This document shows positions 10,001 to 21,049 of a stretch of DNA of 64,000 bases, in pieces. Source of the DNA: Hyaloperonospora brassicae (lineage: Eukaryota > Oomycota > Peronosporomycetes > Peronosporales > Peronosporaceae); contig CANTFL010000034.1 of the NCBI GenBank assembly GCA_947650285.1, positions 124,001 to 188,000 of the forward strand, written 5' to 3'. Both the position numbers and the translations under genes were made by a program. Position 1 is the first letter of the stretch; every line of letters starts with the position of its first letter. The notes below the pieces were generated by a model, which saw only the letters and a program-made list of their open reading frames with translations, did not search any database and was not told where the DNA came from.

Positions 10001-11998
10001 GCTAATGTTGAATGGTCGGAGGTGCTGGACTCTCGTCTTTTTGCAATGTCGGACTAGTCTCGATGTACCGTGTTGTCGCGGAAGAGAAGCAGTGTCGCGG
10101 CGGAGTGGAGGATGGCGACATTTGCTGCGGAACAGACACTGACTCTTAGCAACTGGAGAAGAAAGTGCTGCTTCTAGAAGCACCATTGATCATACTGACC
10201 AAATCTGTCGGCCCCATTGTCAAGCCCAGGTACCGGTTGTAAGCCTGCTTCGTCGTGTTTCATGTACGCAAGAGGACCGCTTCGTTCGCAGACGCATTTA
10301 TCTCATGTGCAGGTGGCAAAGCTGCGTATTCTCGTGCCTAGCATGCAACTTAGGGTCTCAAAAGCCTTCATTTCTATTCGTTCTGAAGCTCTTGATGTGG
10401 ACGTGGTTGACTGTTTTTCGGCAACTTCGCTGCAAACGTAGATCGTGTTCCGAAGTACGCTTGATCTTTATGTGGTCGTCGTGCGTTCAGCTACGTGCCG
10501 TTTGACCGCACTCGAGTTGCGCAGCCTTATCGTGACACACACACACTTCCTCTTCTCCAGCCAGATACGCTTCCTCCGATTAGTAAAAACGCGTCGCTCC
10601 TCTATAGTCGCACGCCCGAGCTCCATCAGAAAAAAAAGAAGAAGAAGAGGCTCTGTCCACTGACCCGTTTGATCGCACTGCGCCCGTCAACATTTTCGAA
10701 CACACGGTGAGAGCCTCATCAAGTCACTCTGGTGGTACACAGACAGTACCTTTGCGTCGCACGTGCTTACAACAGCTGTTCAGGCGCACGAGCGCAAGGC
10801 GACTACTAGTCGAGCGTAGCAACTGCCTCTCACTCTGCCGATTTCGAGCGAACATGATCGAAAAGTGCTGTGACAGTGCAACTGGAGAAGGGCACACACC
10901 GCTCGAACTTTCAGACTCTTTCTCGCTCCATGTCGACGGGTATCTAGAAGCTTCTGAGACGGCTGTGACCGATTCTCCAGCCACTCTCCGTGCGGGCCGC
11001 AGCAGCTTTTGATCAGCACGCGATGTCGTGTGGCTGCTGTCAACAAGGTCCTTCCACCTCAAGTACCGCCGTCACTATCACCGGGTCGTATCTCCACCAT
11101 GCAAAGCCGGTCGAGCTGATATTGTCTCTCTCTCCGTTCACCTACCGCCGAGCTGGTCGGTAGATAGATAGAGGGAGTACAGTTCAGCATAAAGAGGACG
11201 TCGGCCCGCAGGTGCCAGCAAGAGACCCGCGACTGCACATGTGCAACTTGCAGTCGTGAGTGTGACGACCACTCTCTGCTGACAGCTGTCTGCCCACCAC
11301 CAAACCACATCGATCATGTGGCGATTCTGGTCATCGGTAGTGAACACGGGTAAATTCCATCCCCATGAACAGAAACGCTCTCCTTTTGGTGTGTGCTCGT
11401 GCTCGTGCTCGGCATTGCCCATCACACGTCGCCTACGGCGCATGACAATTGTCATGTCCATTTTGGCGTGACCATCCGGGCACTTGCCCCTCCGCGAATC
11501 GTCGCTCGAGCGCAGCGCACGATCGACCTGGTCGGTTCCTGTTCGCGGTTCCAGCACCCGCGTTGGCTGCGACACGAATTGCTGGCTCACGCACATAGAC
11601 CCCGCTCCAGTACCTGCCCACGGCCTGCCCACGGCCTCCTGTTTTCAGGGAAGGTCGTCATGAGCTGGAAACGCGTCCGCTGGCTCGACAAAACGTCGTC
11701 GTCTTTCGACGGCAACCCATCGAGTCGGTTTGTGGTCGTGAGGGACCCGAAGTACGCCAAAGAGATTGTGAAAAACACTGTCGGCGGACGAGACCTGTTC
11801 GACCATTCCGTCCGATAAGATCCCCCGCCCCCTACGCCCCGTCCAGCCACGTGCCCAGCCGGGACGTCCTTCGCGTGTCTCGTTGTCTCACAGGCGCCAG
11901 TTTCCAATCGGCGCCGCCGGAACCTCAGCCGGAACGCCTCGTCGCCCGTTTATCGCCCGGCGCTCGTCATCCCCTCGCGCCCCGCCAGCCACTCACTC
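7095..11998. other. Gene-poor interval with no recognised gene
   Basis: Short open frames are scattered on both strands (for example 7252-7506, 7854-8222, 8251-8613, 9834-10142, 10707-11012). None shows a domain, a consistent codon pattern or a plausible splice structure that I recognise. The interval may hold decayed genes or old elements. The last 0.6 kb before 11998 is GC-rich and probably contains the promoter region of the M96-like gene. Confidence 0.6.
11660..11818 (+). CDS. Small hypothetical ORF, 52 residues
   Basis: An ATG-started frame in the GC-rich segment 180 bases before the M96-like gene encodes a basic peptide beginning MSWKRVRWLDKTSSSFDGN and ending GGRDLFDHSVR. The amino acid mix is protein-like, but I know no family for it. 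It could be an upstream ORF in the leader of the next gene, an exon of an unrecognised gene, or chance. Confidence 0.2.
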   Translation: MSWKRVRWLDKTSSSFDGNPSSRFVVVRDPKYAKEIVKNTVGGRDLFDHSVR

Positions 11999-13531
11999 AT
12001 GCGCACTGATCCGTTCACTTTGCAAGTGCCCATGCAGCAGCAACAGGACGACGTGGGCGTGCTGGACGACGACCTCTTGGCCGAGTTGGCCGACGTGCTG
12101 TCGTTCGAGTCGTCGCCGTCGGCGAGTGCGTTCGGGCCGACCGAAGACTCGATGGGGTCCATCTTGGGCGACGACATGGACTTGATGCTGTCCATTGACA
12201 TCCCTTCCCTGCCGGACGTCAAGACTGGGACGCACGAGGTCGCTATTCTGCCGTGCAAAAAAGCGTCAGCCACAAAGGACCGGGCGGGCGCCCACAGCAG
12301 TGGCAAAGCACCAAAGGAACCGCTCGCCTCGAAAGGCAAAGACGCTCGCAGTGCCCCGTACTCGAAAGCCAACAAACAGCGCCGTCGCAAGCGCCCGAAA
12401 GACGAGCTCGACTACCTCCGCGCCAAAGTGGCCGACATGGAACGCGAACTGCAGAATCTCCAGCTCGAGCCGGGCGAGGGGTCGTCCGTGGCCGATAATA
12501 ATGCTGCGCTGTTTAGCACCGAGTCGCGCTCGTCGCAGAGCATGTTGATGAGCTGGCAGCGCATTGCCGAGCGACAGAAGAAGGAGGTCGACCGCTCGAT
12601 CGTGGAAAACTTGCGACTGCGCGCAATGCTCGAAGGGCAGCTGAGCGTCGCGCGGAGCTTGGAAGCTGCGATCGACCAGCACCAGCGAGACGCCGCGCAG
12701 TCTATTTCCCCCTTCCACACCCGAAACGGATCGAGCAGTCTGCTGCAGTTTTCCGCCATGTCCGAAGAGCTCATTTTCGCGTGCTTGGCCGAGAACCTCA
12801 AGACGCAGTATGCTGAGCTGGACTCCGTGTTCGAGCAGTGCGGGATCACGCACGTCGACCACGACATGAACAATGGCACGACAGCGCATACTGACGCAAG
12901 TGGCGTATCCGTCCGGCACGTCGACGTGCGTCTGCTGCCGTTCTCGCCCGATACCGTGCACCAAGCAATGTGGGGCATTCTTCGACACAGCACAGCCAAG
13001 GAAATGATGATGGGTCCTTTCCAGACGCAAGTGATTGACGACAATCGCATGAACGTCTCTATGGTCGAGACCATTGAGCTAGGCAAGTTCCGAACGACGA
13101 ACATCGTTCGTAGGTTCTCCTTTTGGCGGGTGTTCGAGAAGGACCGCACTGTGATCTTGTGGAGTTCGTACGTCGAAATGGACGGGTCGATCTCCGTGCG
13201 TCTTCGCGATAAGGGCTACACTGCATTCTCTTCGTACAATTTCGGGACCGATAGCTTTGGCGTTGGCGTCCCCGGTTCGGTCACCCGTATGGTGGTGCTA
13301 GCAACTCCTGAATTAACGACGACGGCAAGCCTAGAAATGGCAACGCCTGTGTCTCCCGTGGAGGGAAAAAGTCATATCGGGGAGCTGACTGAGCTCGTGG
13401 TGGGAACGTATCGAGTCAGCATGGGATTGGTGCATCAGATGATCGACACGCTTTTGCTCCGAGATGCAATGGGCGGTAAAGCAATGGGAGACGCACCATC
13501 CACGTCGTCTGGAAGTCCAGTCGTGACGTGA
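11999..13531 (+). CDS. M96-like bZIP/coiled-coil protein
   Basis: This intronless frame encodes 510 residues from the ATG at 11999, or 499 from the ATG at 12032. The second start (MQQQQDDVGVLDDD) is preferred because a core-promoter-like motif sits between the two ATGs. An acidic N-terminal part with LLAELADVLSFE is followed by a strongly basic block (KANKQRRRKRPKDELDYL, about residues 123-140) that leads into a short leucine-zipper-like helix. A second helix (about 185-235) and a C-terminal alpha/beta region of about 230 residues follow. This layout is that of an oomycete-expanded family often annotated as M96 mating-specific proteins. The canonical bZIP Asn/Arg DNA contacts are not clear, so DNA binding is uncertain and the biochemical role is unknown. 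The stop is the TGA at 13529-13531. Confidence 0.75.
   Translation: MRTDPFTLQVPMQQQQDDVGVLDDDLLAELADVLSFESSPSASAFGPTEDSMGSILGDDMDLMLSIDIPSLPDVKTGTHEVAILPCKKASATKDRAGAHSSGKAPKEPLASKGKDARSAPYSKANKQRRRKRPKDELDYLRAKVADMERELQNLQLEPGEGSSVADNNAALFSTESRSSQSMLMSWQRIAERQKKEVDRSIVENLRLRAMLEGQLSVARSLEAAIDQHQRDAAQSISPFHTRNGSSSLLQFSAMSEELIFACLAENLKTQYAELDSVFEQCGITHVDHDMNNGTTAHTDASGVSVRHVDVRLLPFSPDTVHQAMWGILRHSTAKEMMMGPFQTQVIDDNRMNVSMVETIELGKFRTTNIVRRFSFWRVFEKDRTVILWSSYVEMDGSISVRLRDKGYTAFSSYNFGTDSFGVGVPGSVTRMVVLATPELTTTASLEMATPVSPVEGKSHIGELTELVVGTYRVSMGLVHQMIDTLLLRDAMGGKAMGDAPSTSSGSPVVT
12012..12026 (+). promoter_or_regulatory. Possible oomycete core promoter (Inr plus flanking region)
   Basis: CGTTCACTTTGCAAG resembles the oomycete 16-base core promoter, which has an initiator around TCATT followed by a CAA-type flanking element. 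It falls just after the first ATG of the open frame (11999) and 6 bases before the second ATG (12032). If it is real, translation starts at 12032. Confidence 0.4.
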
Positions 13532-15091
13532 GGCCGAACGAGCGCATTGTAAGTCAACACACGATGCTCGTGAGCTTTTTGTTGTGTCTTTTATATCGTT
13601 CGTTTGCACTGATTGTTTGTTGCCTAAACGTACGATTTCGTTGAACGCTTGACTTTGCGAAGACGATCTCTATCAATGTCGACGTAAATTCCGCCCTCGA
13701 CGATCGGAACCGACATCGTGCCAACGAACGCAGCTTTTACTCAATCTTGTGCTTTTGCAGCGTTGCAACCGCCAATACCTGATCCATGTGGTCCATGCTC
13801 ATTCTCGCCAAGTGCAAGTCGACGTCTCGAGCGCGGTAATCGACATTTCGCTCTTGCGACAACGCTCAGGAGTCGTCGTCGTACTCACTCGCAGCCACGT
13901 AGACATCTAATGTCCGACGACACAAAACCTCTTTCACTAGCAACGCACAGTCAGCCTCGGTTTGTGACCACCAAGTAAATGCTTGATGGTCTTCTGGCTG
14001 TCAAATGCACGAACGTGCCTCTGATCGCATTTGTCTTCACACGCTGGCACGACAAAGTGGTAAGCGCATTCGCGGACGAGTGACCCGATGTTCAAGTGCG
14101 GATCAGTTCTTGTACATACGATCACTCAGCGCCAGAGTAGCACTAGTAATCTATACAATGTTGTCCGACAAGCAAAAGTTTGCTAGTAACACCACGTCGA
14201 TAGTCGATTTCTCGGGGTAAGTGAGCGAGCAAGAGCAACGATTTGCGACAGCTCCCGAGCTGTATATGCTTCCGTTCGTATTGAACACCGTAGATGAGTA
14301 CCATCGCAACAAGGATGAAGTCCTGCGCAACAAGCACCAAGTTCTGCTCTTTTTCCTGCATCGCAAACGACACTGAGATGTCATCGCAGGATGTGCAGTC
14401 GAGATGCTACCTGACAAACACACGTACAAAGTAATGTAGTACCATGATAGCAGAGTGTCTTCACCCTTCGTTTCCCCGAAAGTAGTATGAGTTGATATTT
14501 CGGTACCCAGTACGCTCAAGTAACTACAAAAGGGGCAGCTTGAAGTCGCAGCGAGCTCGTGAATAGAGGCAGATCGGGAAACGATTGACGACATGGGATC
14601 GCAAACTATCCGGACAATGTAACTCGTACAATGTGTCGGTCTGATCAATGTTACTAGCTATGGGGTACCGCGGTCAGTGCTCCCACGTGGGTATTTGTGG
14701 TCAGTCGGTGGAGCTTCAATCATCCAGCAGAACATGCAACTGTGCGGATTGTTGCGTGGTGGTATACATGCAGCACATCAACTCAATTGATCGAAAGCAA
14801 GCTGTACGACAAGAAGAAGGTCATTACTTCCAAAAGCTTCTACACCAAGAACAAGACACGAACGCATTCAATCGATAATACGGTCTGTAGTGCCGATCAG
14901 GTGGTTTGTCCAAAAGCAAACGGATAGATTTCGCACAGGCCCGAAAAATAGAACACGGTCGCTGCCTTTACCTCGCAGCCTGAGTTTAGTGACGGCTATA
15001 GTAATGCAGAGGATCGGAGCGCCTACTTCTACATGACAATGATCGGTCACATGCCACGGATGACCTGAAGCTCACTGATGTCAAGGTTTGC
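13532..15091. other. Intergenic interval without a recognised gene
   Basis: The first 200 bases should hold the 3' untranslated region of the M96-like gene. Minus-strand frames around 13937-14650 contain a few protein-like stretches (for example a hydrophobic FILVAMVLIYGVQY) but are broken by many stops. I take them as an unidentified relic at best. Confidence 0.5.
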
Positions 15092-15517
15092 TGTAATGGG
15101 GCACCGATTGCTACGTACTGGACTACAAGTGCGGAGCCAACTCTCACTGACAACAGTGGAGGTCAGTGCCCTGCTAAGTGTATGTACTATACAGAGGACG
15201 GGTAAACAACTACGGCAAAGACTCTAGTCGTGTCGTCATAAACTTGTTATTTGATATAATTAAGTCCAATATCTCGTGTTGCCTTATTTGTCCTAACTTG
15301 ATTGTATTCATATTACTGAACGTCTGATGACGTCTACTCACCACCCGCGGCGCGCGTCTAGCAGCGATTGGTGGGTCGATATCGACACTTTGTTAACCAA
15401 TGAGTAGACTTTTGGGTCATCTCCCCAATATCACTGTATTTAGTGATATTGTTAAAAGAATATTCTTTACTACCATTTCTCATTATGGTAATTCATGTAC
15501 CGGGCTACCCCGTTACA
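15092..15517 (-). repeat. Solo LTR of the gypsy family
   Basis: It starts TGTAATGGGGCACC and ends CTACCCCGTTACA, matching the ends of the LTR at 6705-7094, with long similarity from about 15250 onward. No internal retrotransposon sequence is attached on either side. The flanks TTTGC (15087-15091) and CTTGC (15518-15522) agree at four of five bases, as expected for an old target-site duplication. It most likely arose by recombination between the two LTRs of a complete element. Confidence 0.85.
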
Positions 15518-18500
15518 CTTGCCCTCTTATATCAAGAAACATGTGTGGTCGATGGATTCCAATCATAATCAACATGTGAAGAGCGATACCGCCGCTACTG
15601 TTGCCCATATGAGAACGGTCGTAACGAGCGCCTGATTTCGCAACACCTACAAAGCTGACTGAACCACCGCCATGATGTGGCTACATATCCGCCACACTCG
15701 CCACCATGCGATGGCTTGTAATACTGTCCGAGGTCTTGGGTACAACCATCATAAGTTGTTACAACCATACGGAGTGCTCGCTTGGTCTCCTGCTTAACGA
15801 AATGATATGGAGAAGGAGAGGTAAAAAGACGGCTTCAAAGAGCGTTGGGAAGCGAATATGACCTCGCGGAAGCTCAAAGCAAAGGCCAACCAGCTGCGTG
15901 TTCAGGATGTTTATGGTTGATTTGGGGGCTTTGCAATCACACCGGAGAGGTTGTGAGGCCTTTCTGGAGCTGACCGAAAATGAGAAACTGGAAGAGGCCA
16001 AAATATTGTGGCCCGAGAACAGTAGTGGAACGAAAGAAATGGATGCACCATCCCAGTAAGGTTCATCAGAAATGGAAAGACTATGCTACGTACATGCTGC
16101 TTCTCCACGCTTCCAGCTTCGCGCTCGATGCATCTCAGGAAGGTCGCCGAGTGGCAGATTTAATCGTACGAGCATCTAGCCCGATATTTGCAGGGCATAC
16201 AAAACTCATCCTATGCCATCACTTGCGGTTTGGGAATAGTCTCTCTTTGACATGACATGTTCTTATGAACGGCAATAGTTACCTGTTTTCTCAAATAACT
16301 ATAAGCCAAATCGAAACAGTTTCTGCATAGTCACGTTGTCTATTCGGCCTGCACACTACTAAGCGAAAACTATCCAACTCGATCGACGCCAAAAAACTTG
16401 ACATCAGACTGCGGATCACGCAGATAAGAGAAACACAGCCCATCGGCGGAAGCACTGTGTATCACAAAATTGTTTAGGTTAAAAACATTATATCGGATGG
16501 CTACATTCGCTTCAGTTGCTCGACAGGACGCTGCTCGAAGTAGCGGCATTCGGGGAAGAGAAACAATGACAGCTCATCGGTAGTCTCCTGCGTTGTCGTT
16601 GCCCGTGACTTTCCTTTCTGTGAATTTTTTTAGCAGTAAAGAATGCGTCAGCCGCATATGGCGCCATGCAATATGCGTGTGTTGGACTGATAGCGCCCAA
16701 ATCCAGTGGTTTCAGTAATTCCCGCTGTGACAAGCTACAATGCGCCACCAAGTCCACAGGCGCTCATATTTTGGCTCCGGACGTCCTGAGATCCTGCAGC
16801 GCTGGTCATGTACATCGACAATTTGAACCTCTATCTTCACATGGTGCCACATAAGAAGAAGAGATGAGTGGGATCGGCTTGACAGCAGACACGGGCATCA
16901 CAGTCGGTGGTGGAGACAGTAACTAGCGTGTACTCGAAGCACAGCAGATCAAAGGAATTGGTGAGGAAAGTTCCAACAATTAAGCAATGGTTTTACGTCT
17001 GGAGGGTATGGGAAGGTGAAGATAAGATCACATATAATCGTGCAGAAGCCTCCTTGATCGTTGCCGACGCGAACGCGAATCGTGCAAATTATTCGTGGCG
17101 AATATCGATAGAAGAAGATCGCACCCATTTCTTGTGCTATCACAGTTCGGATAATGAAAGCAGTTCGTAAGATGAAAGCAGTTCGTAAGATGAAAGCAGT
17201 TTGTAAAATGAAAGCAGTATGAATAATGATGGTGTGACAGTTTTGTTGTTGTAGGTCCGGGACAGCCAATAAGCTTATGTTGCGACGACATGCCGCCGTT
17301 CTCTTTGGCGTAGTTCAAGAAGTCACTTGCTGGTTAGCTAGCTACACACGGGTACGTGGTGTCATCGTACCACGCGACGGGCGTATTATTTTTTGGTTGT
17401 TGTGTACCACACAGATCCCGCTTTTCTCTTACACATACTTGTTCCCCGTAGAGGAAGCTCATGCACTTTCGGAGGTCTTATGCTTCGATAGGTCATTCTT
17501 GCCGAGAGGCCGTATGCTCAGTACCGGGGGGGGGTTGTGATGGTACTATAGAGCAGTACGTACAAGACAAGACCTTTCTGAGGTCTCTGATTATACCGAG
17601 CCGGTATTCGCTCGACTCGAACTGCTTGTGCGTACCCGAGGCACGGGGGGGAACCTCGCGATGATGCAGCATAGATTACGAAGCAATCACAAACAGTTTG
17701 ATGAATGAACCGATCATTGCTTATCTAGATCTCGATTAATAGGTATATTTCGCTGACCTAAGGTGATCCAAGAATGCATGGTATCCTCATCATGCTACAG
17801 TGAAGAATAAAGGCACGATTGTAAGCTTAGGCTGTCGGAGACGCTCGTTGATGATCGTAGCTGTCTTCTTACATTTGCTAAGTAATAGACAGAACAGACT
17901 TACAGAGGGGAAAAGAAACAAAAACAGCAAGTAGCAACGAAACAAGAAGAAGCGTGGTGAACAATGAACAAGAAGTATGATGGAGGCTGATGACAAATCA
18001 TGGAAGCTGTGGTGTCAGACAGTGATCATGGTCGTCGTAGCTCAACCACGTGTTGATCCAGATTTCAGTTCTGGTCACAAAAATATGCTTTCGTCCCTCA
18101 GACGTTCACCTGAGAGCGACCGTTACTACAGTAATCCGACGGATGATTAACACTCCTGAATGCAAGTCCATACATAGCCTTTTACGGCACGGGTAAAGCG
18201 AGATAACACGGTGTCGCGAATGTGCCAAATAGCCGCCGACTTGGTTCTCAACATGCGCCTACAAGCAACAACGGGCAGCGACAAAAATCTTTAAAGAGCC
18301 GATCAACCGGCCTCCTTTTTTGTGCTATAAAGATTCCATGTGTGGGGTCTAGTTTAACATCTTGTCGCTGCGTGCCAACCGGAAGAGGAGCAACAACTAA
18401 GACACATGGGGATCGAGGGCACGGCAAAAGCGGTTTTCTCCCCCACCTAATTCCTGCTATTCTACGTCAGCCTATACGTCGCCGTCCCAGTCGTCTAGCA

Positions 18501-19204
18501 TGATTTCTGGTCCAGGTGCGTTAGCGGCCCATTGGGGGCGATCGGGGTGATACCAGGCGCTTTCTGCAACTTCAACGCCCTGCCGATAGCCCGGACTGGA
18601 AACCCAATTCCACGTGCCCTATGCAAACTATCCCCCGTTACGCCCACGATCTCGAACCAGCACACTGAGCCACCGAGGAGGAGAATGAAGTAGTCAAGGT
18701 AGACGCAGATGCACACTGATATCATCCAGTAATTCTCACCAATCGACGTTCGAGCTCTCTTGATAGCCAGCCTTCAATGACACCTTTCATTCTCATAAAG
18801 TGACGAATTTAACCATTATAAGTGACGAATTCAACCTTTCAGTCTCATAAAAGTGAATACTACCGTATCACCGTGTTAAATGCCCAACGAATGTGATGCT
18901 GACGACATTCAGCTGAAATTTTGGCTATCTGGGCGACGTTTACTGCTATCGGTGGCAGATGGCGTTGAGTAGCTGACGTGTCTCAGTTTTATTAACGATG
19001 AATGCGGTTAGTACTAATTTGACCTCAGCATAGTTTAGCCAGCACGATTGCGTACGATAGACAAGAATTGAGAAAATCGCAAGGGTACCCATTTGGCATA
19101 GAATAAACGATACCGAATGTTCAGGTCACCATCCACTCCTTTCTCTATCCCAATATGTGCCGCCCTACACCTTCACACCCTTTGTGTCGCAGTTTAACAC
19201 TACA
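15518..19204. other. Intergenic interval without a recognised gene
   Basis: Moderately AT-rich. A plus-strand stretch around 15760-16255 has protein-like frames interrupted by several stops, which I cannot assign to a family. An 18-base minisatellite is at 17154-17225. Nothing else supports a gene. Confidence 0.5.
17154..17225. repeat. 18-base tandem repeat, four units
   Basis: The unit ATGAAAGCAGTTCGTAAG occurs twice exactly and then twice more with increasing divergence (positions 17154, 17172, 17190, 17208). Confidence 0.85.
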
Positions 19205-19471
19205 GTAAACACAAAGCTTGATGACGACAGAAAGGGCAAGCTGCTGAGCAGCTTAGTAAACAAAAAGCTCGATGACGACAGAAAGGGCAAGCTGCTGAGC
19301 AGCTTAGTAAACAAAAAGCTCGATGACGGCACGAAGCGCTTGCTGTTGACCAGTATAGTAAACACACAGCTTGATGACGACAGAAGGGGCAAGCTGAAGG
19401 CTGCCATCGATACAAGTTGCATGTCTACACAACGTAGCAGTCTGCTCACCAATCCCTATTCCTGGAGCTGA
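19157..19471 (+). pseudogene. Open frame built on a 51-base minisatellite (17-residue peptide repeat)
   Basis: Four 51-base units (19205-19408) keep one frame and encode the repeat V-N-x-K-L-D-D-D-R-K-G-K-L-L-S-S-L. The third and fourth units have diverged but still alternate charged and leucine positions. The frame is open from before 19157 to a stop at 19471. It has no ATG close upstream and a short non-repeat tail. It could be an exon of an unrecognised gene, or a minisatellite that happens to be open. The charge pattern suggests an amphipathic helix. It lies 320 bases upstream of the APMAP-like gene. Confidence 0.3.
19205..19408. repeat. 51-base minisatellite, four units
   Basis: Units start at 19205, 19256, 19307 and 19358. 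Units 1 and 2 differ at few bases; units 3 and 4 are more diverged. The period is a multiple of three, so the reading frame is kept across the array. Confidence 0.9.
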
Positions 19472-19659
19472 TTTTTTCTCGCGGCTTCGTCGCGACTGCA
19501 AGAACCTGTCGCGGATTCAGTCGGAGAAGCCCTCTGCAGTTCAACGAGAAATCAGATTCAATACGTCTTGGAGAAGACCCCCTGTTGCTCTTCAGACCAC
19601 CTTAGTGTAACTACCGTCTCCTCTCGTCACCTAATCGACAAGGGCTGGCCACCATTCAT

Positions 19660-19661
<2 letters not shown>

Positions 19662-19750
<89 letters not shown>
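19662..19750. repeat. (CT)n microsatellite upstream of the APMAP-like start codon
   Basis: About 44 uninterrupted CT units end 42 bases before the ATG at 19793. It lies in the probable promoter or 5' untranslated region. Reading through it creates a false N-terminal extension of Ser-Leu repeats. Confidence 0.95.
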
Positions 19751-19753
<3 letters not shown>

Positions 19754-19792
19754 CTTGTCGCAATCGCTCTCCTCACTTCCCATTCTTCAGTC

Positions 19793-21049
19793 ATGGCGCC
19801 GAGCGGTCCCAACTACTTCTTCTCGCGCGGCTTACTCGCTGCGTCTTTCTCCGCCCTGGTCCTGTCGGCAGAAATCGATCGGCAGCCAAGTGAAGTCGAG
19901 GCCCAACCACTTGACTTCGACTATGACCTCCGTACGTTGGCCCAGGAAAGTCGATACAACGAGACAGCGGCGTTAGTGCGCGACACGGAGCTCTTCCAAC
20001 CACCCAACTTGGAGCACGTGTTGACGAACCAAGCAGTGAATGCAGAAGACATGACCGTGGGCCCAGACGGCGTGGCATACGCCGGATTGGGGGATGGACG
20101 TATCGCGAGCTTCGAAGTTGATTCCAACGAAGTGCGGAATTTCTCTCGCACAGGCCAAGATGTTCCGGGATGTGGGACTCCGGACTTGGAACCGATCTGT
20201 GGACGGCCACTTGCGATCAAGTTCGCTGCTGCGCGTCCTTTTGCCAAGTTCATCCAGCGGATTCCAGCTGCCAAGTTGTTTCCAGGAGACTTTGTGATGC
20301 TCGCGATCGACGCTTACCAGGGCGTGTTCCTCTTTGATGCCAATGGAGGGCGCACGCTGCTCTTCAATCAATACGCCGGCCTTCACGTGAACTTCCTCAA
20401 TGCACTTGCCGTCGTGCAGGAGACGGGCGAGATTTACGTGTCGGACTCGTCTCGTCGCTTTCAGAACGCTCAAGTCGTATTCGACTTTTTGGAACGCCGA
20501 CCGACGGGGTATTTGCTGCGATTTGATCCACGGGACGAGAGCGTGCACGTGGAGGCGAGCGGGTTGGGATTCCCGAATGGCCTGGCGCTTGAAAAAGATG
20601 GCTCTGGGCTACTGATTGCCCTCGAGTTCCAGAACAAGATTGTGCGTTTTGATCGAGCGACCAAGCAGATCAAGGACTTTGCTTTCTTGCCGGGTACACC
20701 AGACAACATTTCGATTGAAAAGGTGGGTGCAGGAGCAAACGAGACGGATGTGCTGCTGGTGGGACTCATTATACGAGTCGATGGTGGGACCTTCTCCCAA
20801 ATCATACAGAACGCCGAACTACGCAATCTGCTACTGCAGCTGCCAGCGTCGGTGACGTTTAGCTTCATCGATCGTCTTGGCGTGTTTGCCTCTGTAGACT
20901 TGGAGACGGGCGACGTTCGGTACGTGTACGAAGCCTCGCAAGGGCAGACGCCGTTGGTTACGGGTGCGAAGCGTTTCGGCGACTACATCTATCTGACGAG
21001 TTTCCTTCGATCTTCGCTCACGCGGATCCCAGCAGCAATGGTGCAGTAG
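19793..21049 (+). CDS. Strictosidine synthase-like / APMAP-type beta-propeller protein
   Basis: The ATG at 19793 gives 418 residues. An upstream in-frame start at 19568 was rejected because it would translate the CT microsatellite. The N terminus has a hydrophobic stretch (FFSRGLLAASFSALVLSAE), so a signal peptide or type II anchor is likely. The rest matches a six-bladed propeller of the strictosidine-synthase/SMP-30 superfamily. It contains EDMTVGPDGVAYAGLGDGRI, the CGRPLAIKF block, the IYVSDSSRRF motif, FPNGLALEKDGSGLLIA and LPGTPDNISI. Most eukaryotic members outside plant alkaloid pathways are hydrolase-like proteins such as human APMAP, and strictosidine synthesis is not expected here. 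No intron is needed. The exact substrate is unknown. Confidence 0.8.
   Translation: MAPSGPNYFFSRGLLAASFSALVLSAEIDRQPSEVEAQPLDFDYDLRTLAQESRYNETAALVRDTELFQPPNLEHVLTNQAVNAEDMTVGPDGVAYAGLGDGRIASFEVDSNEVRNFSRTGQDVPGCGTPDLEPICGRPLAIKFAAARPFAKFIQRIPAAKLFPGDFVMLAIDAYQGVFLFDANGGRTLLFNQYAGLHVNFLNALAVVQETGEIYVSDSSRRFQNAQVVFDFLERRPTGYLLRFDPRDESVHVEASGLGFPNGLALEKDGSGLLIALEFQNKIVRFDRATKQIKDFAFLPGTPDNISIEKVGAGANETDVLLVGLIIRVDGGTFSQIIQNAELRNLLLQLPASVTFSFIDRLGVFASVDLETGDVRYVYEASQGQTPLVTGAKRFGDYIYLTSFLRSSLTRIPAAMVQ

Noticed and set aside
19568..19792. N-terminal extension of the APMAP-like protein with a Ser-Leu run
   Set aside because: The run is a translated (CT)n microsatellite. The ATG at 19793 starts a normal protein with a hydrophobic N terminus.
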